Origin: Bacteroidota bacterium
GTDB lineage: Bacteria; Bacteroidota; Bacteroidia; Chitinophagales; Chitinophagaceae
DNA length: 5,850 nt
Assembly (NCBI GenBank): GCA_029778965.1
Contig: JAKPBL010000371.1
Location: 1 to 5,850, forward strand
Reading direction: 5' to 3'
How positions within the stretch are numbered: the first letter of the stretch is position 1; each line of letters opens with the position of its first letter. Below the pieces are notes generated by a model that was not told where the DNA came from, ran no database searches, and saw only the letters and a program-made list of their open reading frames with translations. The position numbers and the translations under genes are program-made. Of the stretch, positions 1-5,850 are shown piece by piece.

Positions 1-2
1 TC

Positions 3-2192
3 GACTCGCTGGTGCATGGCGCCAATATTCGCCCCAACTGGCTTCCGGGCGACCGCTTCTGGTATGCCGTCAGCACCCAAAAAGGAACGGAGTTCGTACT
101 GATCGACCCTGTGAAGAAAAAACGCAGCGCCGCTTTCGACCAGCCCAGACTGGCAACGGCGCTGGCGGCTGCCACCGGTAAATCGTATCATCCCTATTAC
201 CTGCCGTTCAGGCAATTCCGGTTTTCCGACGATGGCGCCGCAATTCTTTTCTCTGCGGAAAAGAAGCGCTGGCGTTACCTGCTGAAAGAAAACAGGGTGG
301 AAGCCGATACGAGTACAACCCCAGTTGCTGAAGAACCGGAGCTGCCGATGATGGCGCGCCGCGGCAGCAACGAAGCGCTCAGTCCCGATGGTAAAAAAGC
401 GGCTTTTATACGCGATTACAATCTCTGGGTGCGCGACCTTGCCACGAAAAAGGAAGTGCAGCTTACTACCGACGGTGTGAAAGATTTCGGGTATGCCACC
501 GATAACGCAGGCTGGGCCAACAGCGATCGCGCCATTGTAAAATGGTCGCCCGACTCAAAGAAGATCGCCAGTTTCCAGCAAGATGAGCGGCACCTGAAAG
601 ATATGTACCTCGTTACCACCAATGTAGGCAGCCCGGCGCTGAAAGCCTGGAAATACCCGCTGCCCGGCGACAAGCAGGTGGCGATGCTGTACCGCGTGGT
701 GATCAATGTGGAAGAGGGTGGGGTAGTGCGCCTGCAGGTGCCACCTGATCCTCACCGGTCAACCCTGGGCGACAATATCACCGCAACGGGTGGTGTGCTG
801 GCAGACATTGAATGGAATCCCGACGGATCCGAATTTGCGTTTGTGTCCACCTCCCGCGATCATAAATCCGCCAAGTTGCGCATAGCCGATGCCGTTAGTG
901 GCGCCGTGCGCGAGGTATTTGAAGAGAAGGTAGCCACGCAGTTCGAGTCGGGCCATGGCGCCATCAACTGGCGTTACCTGCCCGCTTCCCAGGAAATCAT
1001 CTGGTTTTCAGAGCGCGACAACTGGGGACATCTTTACCTGTACGACGCCCGCACCGGCCAACTGAAAAACCAGATTACCAAAGGCGACTACCTCGCGGCC
1101 CGTGTGCTGGATGTGGATGAGAAGAACAGGCAGATCACTTTTGCGGGCATGGGAAAAGATCCGGTGAATCCGTATTATACGCATGTATACCGCATTGGCT
1201 TTGACGGTGGTGGCCTATTGCCGCTGACATCGGAGAGCGGCGTGCATTCGGTCGTATTCTCTCCATCGAAAAAATTCCTGGTAGATACCTGGTCGCAGCC
1301 CGAAGTGCCGCCGGTAACGGTATTGCGCGATGCGAAAGGAAAACAGTTGATGCTGCTTGAAAAAGCCGATATATCGGCCCTGCTGGCAAAGGGCTGGAAA
1401 GCGCCTGCGCCGGTGAAGCTGCTGGCAGGTGATGGCAAAACCGATGTGTACGGACTGGTGTTCACCCCCACGAATATGAATGCCGGGCAAAAATACCCGG
1501 TCATTAATTATATCTATCCTGGTCCGCAGGGTGGTAGCGTACGCAGTTGGGCTTTTGCTGCTGCCAGGGGCGATAACCAGTCCCTCGCAGAGCTGGGCTT
1601 TATTGTAGTGATGATTGAAGGTACCAGCAATCCCGGCCGCTCGAAGAGCTTTCATGATATGAGCTATGGAAATATGTCGACCAATACGCTCGACGACCAG
1701 GTGGCCGGTATCCGCCAGCTTGCGGCACGTTATCCCATCGATACCAATCGTGTGGGCATCTGGGGTCATTCGGGCGGAGGGTTTGCCACGGCTACGGCCA
1801 TGTTCAAATACCCCGATTTTTTCAAAGTAGGTATTTCCGAATCGGGCAACCACGACAACCGGAACTATGAAGATGATTGGGGCGAGCGTTACAATGGCCT
1901 TGAAGCCAATGTGGATTATGCGGCCCAGGCCAACCAGACCTATGCAGCGAACCTGAAAGGCAAGCTGATGCTGGCCCATGGCATGCTCGACAATAACGTA
2001 CCGCCGTATAATACGTTATTGGTGGTGGAAGCGCTCGAAAAAGCCAATAAAGACTACGATCTTGTGATCTTTCCCAACAGCGCCCACGGATTTGCGCAAT
2101 ACGGCCCTTATATGATGCGCCGGCGCTGGGATTATTTTGTGAGGCACCTGCTCTATAAAGAGCCGCCCAAAGAATTCAATCTTAACCGATGA
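3..2192 (+). CDS. S9 family (DPP IV-like) prolyl oligopeptidase-type serine peptidase, 5'-truncated by window edge
   Basis: The frame is open to the left edge, so the real start and the expected signal peptide lie upstream; the GTG at 12 is only an internal codon. Numbering here counts from that GTG (726 residues visible). Family members are usually around 780-800 residues, so perhaps 60 are missing. Residues ~60-430 form the DPP IV-type beta-propeller, with repeated strands such as WSPDSKK and WNPDGSEF. Residues ~480-720 form the alpha/beta-hydrolase domain. The catalytic triad is visible: Ser587 in GHSGGG, Asp660 in LDNNV, His692 in NSAHGF. Tyr502 in YPGP matches the oxyanion tyrosine of DPP IV (Tyr547), and Tyr619 plus Trp623 match its Tyr662/Tyr666. 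The Glu-Glu pair that holds the substrate amino terminus in true DPP IV is not seen; the matching place reads GWANSDR (167-173). It probably cleaves peptides in the periplasm, but dipeptidyl-peptidase specificity should not be assumed. The stop overlaps the next start (ATGA). Confidence 0.93.
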   Translation, partial: DSLVHGANIRPNWLPGDRFWYAVSTQKGTEFVLIDPVKKKRSAAFDQPRLATALAAATGKSYHPYYLPFRQFRFSDDGAAILFSAEKKRWRYLLKENRVEADTSTTPVAEEPELPMMARRGSNEALSPDGKKAAFIRDYNLWVRDLATKKEVQLTTDGVKDFGYATDNAGWANSDRAIVKWSPDSKKIASFQQDERHLKDMYLVTTNVGSPALKAWKYPLPGDKQVAMLYRVVINVEEGGVVRLQVPPDPHRSTLGDNITATGGVLADIEWNPDGSEFAFVSTSRDHKSAKLRIADAVSGAVREVFEEKVATQFESGHGAINWRYLPASQEIIWFSERDNWGHLYLYDARTGQLKNQITKGDYLAARVLDVDEKNRQITFAGMGKDPVNPYYTHVYRIGFDGGGLLPLTSESGVHSVVFSPSKKFLVDTWSQPEVPPVTVLRDAKGKQLMLLEKADISALLAKGWKAPAPVKLLAGDGKTDVYGLVFTPTNMNAGQKYPVINYIYPGPQGGSVRSWAFAAARGDNQSLAELGFIVVMIEGTSNPGRSKSFHDMSYGNMSTNTLDDQVAGIRQLAARYPIDTNRVGIWGHSGGGFATATAMFKYPDFFKVGISESGNHDNRNYEDDWGERYNGLEANVDYAAQANQTYAANLKGKLMLAHGMLDNNVPPYNTLLVVEALEKANKDYDLVIFPNSAHGFAQYGPYMMRRRWDYFVRHLLYKEPPKEFNLNR

Positions 2193-2737
2193 TCGATATC
2201 ACGATTGCCAGGACCGACGGGCACAGGCAGGGCATACTGGAGCTTCAATCGGCAAACAGCAAGGAAGTGCTGACCGAGGAAGAGCTTAGCCAGGAAGGCT
2301 TTGTTACCGTAAAACATACGGAAGACCTGTTGCGGCAAATGATGGAATACGCACCGCAGATCATTGCGCTCGACGACGGCCTTATTGCCGGGTATGTGCT
2401 GGCCATGGACAAGCGCATGGCGCCTTATATACCCGAGCTGAAAGGCATGTTTACCGTGCTTGACACGCTGGCCTTCGGCGATGGCCTCTTATCGGATCAT
2501 CCTTTCATCATATGCGGCCAGGCATGTGTTCATAAAGATTATCGCGGCCGCGCCCTGCTCGACCGGATGTATTTCAAAATGAAGGAGCTATTTTTATCCG
2601 ACTACCGGTTCTGTATAACCGAAATTGCGGTGAGTAATACCCGCTCGCAAAGGGTGCACGAGCGGGTAGGCTTTAAGACCATTCATCGTTACCACGACAG
2701 TTTTGAAGACTGGAACGTGGTGCTTTGGAAATGGTAG
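2189..2737 (+). CDS. GNAT-family N-acetyltransferase
   Basis: A 182-residue protein with a GNAT fold pattern. An N-terminal strand/helix region is followed by a central strand (QIIALDDGLIAGYVLAM, ~57-73) and the acetyl-CoA-binding motif A around 108-135. There the strand ICGQACV runs into the pyrophosphate loop DYRGRALLD (Arg119, Gly120, Arg121, Ala122). A motif-B-like segment follows, with SNTRSQRVHERVGF near residues 148-162. The loop is poorer in glycine than the canonical R/Q-x-x-G-x-G/A, with Ala122 and Leu124 in the usual glycine places, though such variants occur in the family. It would transfer an acetyl group from acetyl-CoA to an amine; the substrate cannot be told from sequence. 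No signal peptide is seen, so it is cytoplasmic. The ATG overlaps the peptidase stop by four bases, and no clear ribosome-binding site precedes it, which suggests translational re-initiation. The reading frame ends just before or inside the start region of the yggS gene. Confidence 0.9.
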   Translation: MIDITIARTDGHRQGILELQSANSKEVLTEEELSQEGFVTVKHTEDLLRQMMEYAPQIIALDDGLIAGYVLAMDKRMAPYIPELKGMFTVLDTLAFGDGLLSDHPFIICGQACVHKDYRGRALLDRMYFKMKELFLSDYRFCITEIAVSNTRSQRVHERVGFKTIHRYHDSFEDWNVVLWKW

Positions 2738-2751
2738 AGCACCTGTGTGTT

Positions 2752-3495
2752 ATGGATGAGCATGTTATAGAAAATATTGCCGCTATCAGAGAGCGCATCA
2801 GGCATGCGTGCGAGGCCAGCGGGCGGAATGCCGGCGAAGTAAAGCTGCTGTTGGCTGTTAAGACCGTTCCTGCCGAACGTATTAAAATAGCTTTGCGGGC
2901 GGGCTACACCCTGATTGCAGAAAACAAGGTGCAGGAGCTGAAGGATAAGTTTGACGCTTTAAAAGAGACGCCGCATACCAGTCATTTTATCGGACACCTG
3001 CAAACCAATAAGATCAAAGACCTGCTGAAGTGCAATGTCGCCTGCGTGCAGTCGCTCGACCGCCTGGAACTCGCTGAAAAATTGCAGCAGCGCCTGGCGC
3101 CGGAAGGCAAAACTATGGAAGTGCTGATCCAGGTTAATACGTCGAATGAAGAGAGCAAGTTCGGCGTACATCCCTCGGGCGTCGCTGAGCTGGTAAGACA
3201 GGTGGCGCAACTGGACGCCCTGCAAATAAAAGGACTGATGACCATTGGCCTGTTCAGTGCCGCCGCCGATAAAGTAAGGGCTTGTTTCCGGATGCTCAAA
3301 AACATTCAGCAGGAAATCATCGCCCTGAACATTCCACAGGTGGACATGAGCGAACTATCGATGGGAATGAGCGGCGACCTGGAAATGGCCGTTGAAGAAG
3401 GCGCCACGATCGTCAGGGTAGGTACGGCTGTTTTCGGGCAGCGCATATATCCGGACAGCTACTATTGGAATGAGAAGGGCAATCAGGCAAAATAG
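2752..3495 (+). CDS. yggS: YggS/PROSC family pyridoxal 5'-phosphate-binding homeostasis protein
   Basis: A single-domain PLP protein with the fold of the alanine racemase N-terminal domain. From the ATG at 2752 it has 247 residues, close to the usual ~230-235 of the family. Lys37 in LLAVKTV is the expected Schiff-base lysine. The family blocks follow in order: ENKVQE, HFIGHLQTNKIK, a QSLDR block, QVNTSNEESKFG, GLMTIG, and the C-terminal phosphate-binding block SMGMSGDLEMA...VRVGTAVFG. Members have no firmly known enzymatic activity; they bind PLP in the cytoplasm and help control free PLP and amino-acid pools. In-frame starts also exist at TTG 2725 and ATG 2731. I chose ATG 2752 because MDEHVIENIAAIRERI aligns with the start of E. 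coli YggS and leaves a 14-base gap after the acetyltransferase stop. A short tail (IYPDSYYWNEKGNQAK) extends past the core. It is likely co-transcribed with the two upstream genes. Confidence 0.95.
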   Translation: MDEHVIENIAAIRERIRHACEASGRNAGEVKLLLAVKTVPAERIKIALRAGYTLIAENKVQELKDKFDALKETPHTSHFIGHLQTNKIKDLLKCNVACVQSLDRLELAEKLQQRLAPEGKTMEVLIQVNTSNEESKFGVHPSGVAELVRQVAQLDALQIKGLMTIGLFSAAADKVRACFRMLKNIQQEIIALNIPQVDMSELSMGMSGDLEMAVEEGATIVRVGTAVFGQRIYPDSYYWNEKGNQAK

Positions 3496-3633
3496 CCGAC
3501 AGCATCCTGCGGCGTGCCATGGAAATTATGGCCAATGAAAACGTTGATGAAGCGGTTTTTTATGTCGGCCGGTGATCGCAATAACTCCTGACGCCGAAAT
3601 TTGGTTATCTTTCTTTAAATAAATCTCCCGGTC
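3496..3633. other. 138-bp intergenic spacer with coding-like remnant and candidate promoter
   Basis: This spacer separates yggS from the S33 hydrolase gene. I see no convincing hairpin followed by a T-run that would end yggS transcription. Its first 80 bases remain open in one frame (3474-3575, ending in TGA) and read like protein: ADSILRRAM followed by EIMANENVDEAVFYVGR. The only ATG candidates (3519, 3528) would leave 18 codons or fewer. The remaining 58 bases hold the promoter-like element described separately. Confidence 0.5.
3606..3613 (+). promoter_or_regulatory. Candidate Bacteroidota-type -7 promoter element upstream of the S33 hydrolase
   Basis: The sequence TATCTTTC matches the Bacteroidota -7 consensus TAnnTTTG at all but the last base and lies 20 bases before the ATG at 3634. 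A-rich sequence (TTTAAATAAAT) follows, as is common between start site and start codon in this phylum. No good -33 TTG lies 19-21 bases upstream (that stretch reads ACTCCTGA), so the match is only half a promoter. It would drive the hydrolase gene separately from the upstream cluster. Confidence 0.35.
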
Positions 3634-4650
3634 ATGCGCTTTATCTTCGTTTTGCTGCTGGCGTTCTTCCTGTCGAACTGCCGGCAGCCCGGTCAGCCAG
3701 TTTCTTCCCAGGCTGGCTATTTCAGCTATGGTGATTCCATTGAAGGCGGCGGCGTTCGGCTGATCCCCATCAAAACACCCGTTGGCGGGTTCCATGTATG
3801 GACCAAACGGTTTGGCAACAACCCGAGGATCAAAATCCTGCTGCTGCACGGCGGGCCGTCAATGACCCACGAATACATGGAGTGTTTTGAAACATTTTTC
3901 CAGCGTGAAGGGTTCGAGTTTTATGAATACGATCAGTTGGGGTCTTATTACAGCGACCAGCCGAAAGACAGCAGCCTGTGGACGATAGCGCGTTTTGTAG
4001 ACGAGGTGGAACAGGTGCGCCAGGCCATCGGGGGCGACAGCTCCAATTTTTATGTTATCGGTAATTCCTGGGGTGGCATTCTTGGGATGGAATACGCCTT
4101 GGCGCACCAGCAACACATGAAGGGGCTGGTGGTTGCCAATATGATGGCAAGCGCTATCGATTATGGAAAGTATGCAGAAGAAGTGCTGGCGAAGCAAATG
4201 AAACCTGAGGTGCTGGCCGAGGTCAGGGCGATCGAGGCAAAAAAGGATTTTGATAACCCCCGCTATATGGAACTGTTACTGCCTAATTTCTATGCAGAAC
4301 ATCTTTGCCGGCTGCCGGTGCTGCCTGACGCCGTCAACCGCACCTTCAAACATGCCAACAACGAAATTTACACCCTGATGCAGGGACCAAGCGAATTCGG
4401 CATTGCCGGTCGCCTGGCCACCTGGGATATTAAAGGAAGATTGAAGGGAATAGCCATTCCCACTTTAATGATCGGCGCCAAACATGATACCATGGATCCC
4501 GCAGCTATGGAGGCACAAAGCAAAATGGTGCAAAAAGGTCAGTACCTGTATTGTCCCGATGGCAGCCACCTCGCCATGTGGGACGATCAGAAAGTATTTA
4601 TGAGCGGCGTCATCAAATTTATTAAAGAGGTTGATGCAGCCGCTCATTAA
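3634..4650 (+). CDS. Proline iminopeptidase-family (S33) alpha/beta hydrolase, probable lipoprotein
   Basis: A 338-residue alpha/beta hydrolase. Residues 1-16 (MRFIFVLLLAFFLSNC) form a short hydrophobic signal ending in a lipobox-like LSNC. Cys16 is thus a likely lipidation site, although Asn just before it is not the most usual residue. The oxyanion motif HGGP is at 72-75. The segment EYDQLGSYYSDQP takes the place of the YDQRGxGxS motif of prolyl aminopeptidases. The nucleophile is Ser145 in GNSWGG, the acid Asp285 in GAKHDTMDP, and the base His312 in GSHLAMWDD; a helical cap domain lies between ~175 and 265. Known relatives remove N-terminal proline or other residues from short peptides. 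Here the enzyme would work in the periplasm, anchored to a membrane. Exact substrate preference is not readable from sequence. It appears to be a single-gene unit, with 138 bp upstream and a convergent gene downstream. No Shine-Dalgarno sequence is visible before the ATG. Confidence 0.9.
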   Translation: MRFIFVLLLAFFLSNCRQPGQPVSSQAGYFSYGDSIEGGGVRLIPIKTPVGGFHVWTKRFGNNPRIKILLLHGGPSMTHEYMECFETFFQREGFEFYEYDQLGSYYSDQPKDSSLWTIARFVDEVEQVRQAIGGDSSNFYVIGNSWGGILGMEYALAHQQHMKGLVVANMMASAIDYGKYAEEVLAKQMKPEVLAEVRAIEAKKDFDNPRYMELLLPNFYAEHLCRLPVLPDAVNRTFKHANNEIYTLMQGPSEFGIAGRLATWDIKGRLKGIAIPTLMIGAKHDTMDPAAMEAQSKMVQKGQYLYCPDGSHLAMWDDQKVFMSGVIKFIKEVDAAAH

Positions 4651-4730
4651 ACGTTCATCAGTTCGGCTGTTGCGTCAGTATTCCAATGGTCGCTTCCGGC
4701 TCCCTGCGCATCGCGGGCGAAATCAAACGA
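4651..4730. other. 80-bp convergent intergenic spacer
   Basis: This spacer lies between the stop codons of two convergent genes, where terminators are expected. The only structure found is a small hairpin at 4702-4717: CCC pairs with GGG and GCG pairs with CGC around a CAT loop, with one bulged T. Neither strand has a T-run after it, so it is at best a weak terminator for either gene. Confidence 0.4.
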
Positions 4731-5714
4731 CTACATTTCCCGGATCGATTTCCATATCCTGTCGTCGACCGGTATGCCCGCTGCTTCGTTCCTCCGCCGT
4801 GTAGCCAGGGTGTTTTCCCCCGGGTATAGTACCGGCTCGCCGGCAGTCACCGGCTCACCCGATTTGCTGTATGCAATGATCTCATCCACCAATGCCTGCT
4901 CGTATTCCGGCCGGTGTAAACAAATGAACACCTGCGAAAGGCCGGCTTCTCCGCCCGATGCCGTGATCCTTGCCGTTGAATTGCCGCCTGTTATCGCAGT
5001 CAGCAGCACATCCAATACAAATGAAAGGCCCGAGCCTTTCCAGAAACCGATCGGTAGCGCACGTTTGGACGCCATGATGGCGTCGGGGTCATCGGTCAAC
5101 GCACCGGTAATATCATAGCCGCCCGGCACTTTCAATGCACTGCCGCGTAAAGAATTTTCCTGCAGCTTGCCATACGAGTATTGCGACATTGCCATATCCA
5201 GCACAATATGCCCGCCCTGCCTGGGCACCGCAATGATCAGCGGGTTATTGCCGAGTCTCGGCTCTTTGCCGCCCCAGGCCGGCATGTTTGCGATCGTGTT
5301 ACTGAAACAGATCCCGATGCATCCGCTGTTCGCCGCCTGCCAGCCATATGTACCTCCGCGCATCCAGTGATTGGTATTCTTCAATGCCACGCATCCTATG
5401 CCGTTCTCTTTCGCGAGGGCAACAGCACGGTTCATTGCCAGTGTGGCATTGTACATGCCGGGGCCATACTGCCCGTCCCATTTCTCGATTGCTCCGCTCT
5501 GTTCCGCCACCACCGGTTCAGCATGTGCCTGCACCAATCCTTCTCTTACGTATTTCACAAATACAGGAAAGCGGTTGACGCCATGCGAATAAACTCCATC
5601 CAGGCTGTTGTCGGCAAAGATGCCGGCGCATAAGGCAGCTTTATATTCACTGAACGACAGCTTGTGCAATACTCTTGTGAATTCCGCCTTCAGGTCGGCG
5701 TATGGTATGTTCAT
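4731..5714 (-). CDS. dlgD: Ldh2/YiaK-family NAD(P)H-dependent oxidoreductase, probable 2,3-diketo-L-gulonate reductase
   Basis: A 327-residue protein, against about 332 in E. coli YiaK/DlgD, which it matches in motif after motif. The putative catalytic His44 lies in GVYSHGVNRFP, at the same residue number as in YiaK. Further matches are GIGCVALKNTNHWMRGG, YGWQAA, the IGICFSNTIANMPAWGGKE block, NPLIIAVP, MSQYSYGKL, GFWKGSGLSFVLD, LSQVFI, and the C-terminal GIPVDDRIWKSI. DlgD reduces 2,3-diketo-L-gulonate to 3-keto-L-gulonate in the cytoplasm, a step in use of ascorbate-derived sugar acids. Relatives in the wider malate/L-lactate/ureidoglycolate dehydrogenase family act on other 2-oxo acids, but the shared blocks here point to the YiaK branch. 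The ATG overlaps by four bases the stop of an upstream gene encoding a membrane protein, so the two are probably translated together. No strong ribosome-binding site is seen, only an A-rich leader. Confidence 0.92.
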   Translation of the reverse strand: MNIPYADLKAEFTRVLHKLSFSEYKAALCAGIFADNSLDGVYSHGVNRFPVFVKYVREGLVQAHAEPVVAEQSGAIEKWDGQYGPGMYNATLAMNRAVALAKENGIGCVALKNTNHWMRGGTYGWQAANSGCIGICFSNTIANMPAWGGKEPRLGNNPLIIAVPRQGGHIVLDMAMSQYSYGKLQENSLRGSALKVPGGYDITGALTDDPDAIMASKRALPIGFWKGSGLSFVLDVLLTAITGGNSTARITASGGEAGLSQVFICLHRPEYEQALVDEIIAYSKSGEPVTAGEPVLYPGENTLATRRRNEAAGIPVDDRIWKSIREM

Positions 5715-5848
5715 ATAAAAATTTCTTTCTTCACCCTGCCTGCGGTGGTTTCATTCTTTTCTTTTTCCACGATGGGTTTTTTATGCCAGTAAGATGCCAG
5801 CAACGACCCCGTGATATTCATCAGAGGTCCGAAGATCGCCGGGGCCAG
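5711..5848 (-). CDS. C-terminal end of a membrane protein, possibly a transporter (5' end beyond right edge)
   Basis: Reading the minus strand from the right edge, one frame is open for 45 codons and stops at TGA (5713-5711). The other two frames are closed by stops within this stretch. The visible peptide begins with a hydrophobic, glycine/proline-containing segment (LAPAIFGPLMNITGSLLASYW). A basic HKKP step follows, then a highly charged tail rich in Lys and Glu that ends KKEIFI. This is the usual look of a last transmembrane helix with a cytoplasmic C-terminus. Its stop overlaps the dlgD start in an ATGA junction, which supports both reading frames. Linkage to a sugar-acid reductase makes an uptake permease plausible, as E. 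coli yiaK sits with the yiaMNO transporter genes. The family cannot be named from 45 residues. Confidence 0.75.
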   Translation of the reverse strand: MAPAIFGPLMNITGSLLASYWHKKPIVEKEKNETTAGRVKKEIFI

Positions 5849-5850
5849 CC

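Noticed and set aside
12..14. GTG as the true start of the S9 peptidase
   Set aside because: The frame is open upstream to the edge, the family needs a longer N-terminus with a signal peptide, and the first visible residues already belong to the conserved propeller entry (RPNWLPGDRFWY).
1215..1979. Long open frame (254 codons) on the minus strand inside the S9 peptidase gene
   Set aside because: It is antisense to a clearly conserved catalytic region, and its translation shows no recognisable domain. It is explained by the codon bias of the real gene.
3526..3849. Minus-strand open frame covering the spacer and the start of the S33 hydrolase
   Set aside because: It overlaps the signal peptide and oxyanion region of a well-supported gene and shows no recognisable motif.
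4702..4717. Hairpin between the convergent genes as an intrinsic terminator
   Set aside because: The stem is only six pairs with a bulge, and no T-run follows on either strand.
5181..5633. 150-codon plus-strand open frame across dlgD
   Set aside because: It is antisense to a gene with strong motif conservation over its whole length, and the translation is rich in Cys, His and Arg without domain character.

Overview
The window looks like an ordinary chromosomal segment of a Bacteroidota bacterium, most likely of the Chitinophagaceae type. This is inference from protein style (a Bacteroidota-type S9 peptidase, a YggS protein with a tyrosine/tryptophan-rich tail, a small lipoprotein hydrolase), weak or absent Shine-Dalgarno sequences, and one TAnnTTT-type -7 element. 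Base composition is moderately GC-rich by eye. No RNA gene, insertion sequence, CRISPR array or long repeat was seen.

Left part (3-3495, + strand): a tightly packed cluster of three genes. It starts with an S9/DPP IV-like serine peptidase whose N-terminus lies outside the window. An ATGA stop/start overlap joins it to a GNAT acetyltransferase, which is followed directly by a YggS/PROSC-family PLP-binding protein. The packing indicates co-transcription and probable translational coupling, although the three products have no obvious common pathway.

Middle (3496-4650, + strand): a 138-bp spacer holds a candidate promoter and a short open stretch that reads like a coding remnant. Next is a lipoprotein-type S33 alpha/beta hydrolase of the proline iminopeptidase family. 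The S9 and S33 enzymes could both act on proline-containing peptides in the cell envelope; this link is inference.

Right part (4651-5850, - strand): a short convergent spacer, then a Ldh2/YiaK-family oxidoreductase very similar in motifs to E. coli 2,3-diketo-L-gulonate reductase. Its start codon overlaps by 4 bases (ATGA) the stop codon of an upstream gene that enters from the right edge. Only the last 45 codons of that gene are visible; they look like the final membrane segment and charged cytoplasmic tail of a membrane protein, perhaps a transporter. This pair suggests uptake and reduction of a sugar acid such as diketogulonate.

Nothing here requires a new biological system. The most useful points are the missing Glu-Glu motif in the S9 enzyme, the transporter-like/dlgD coupling, and the orphan coding-like stretch after yggS.
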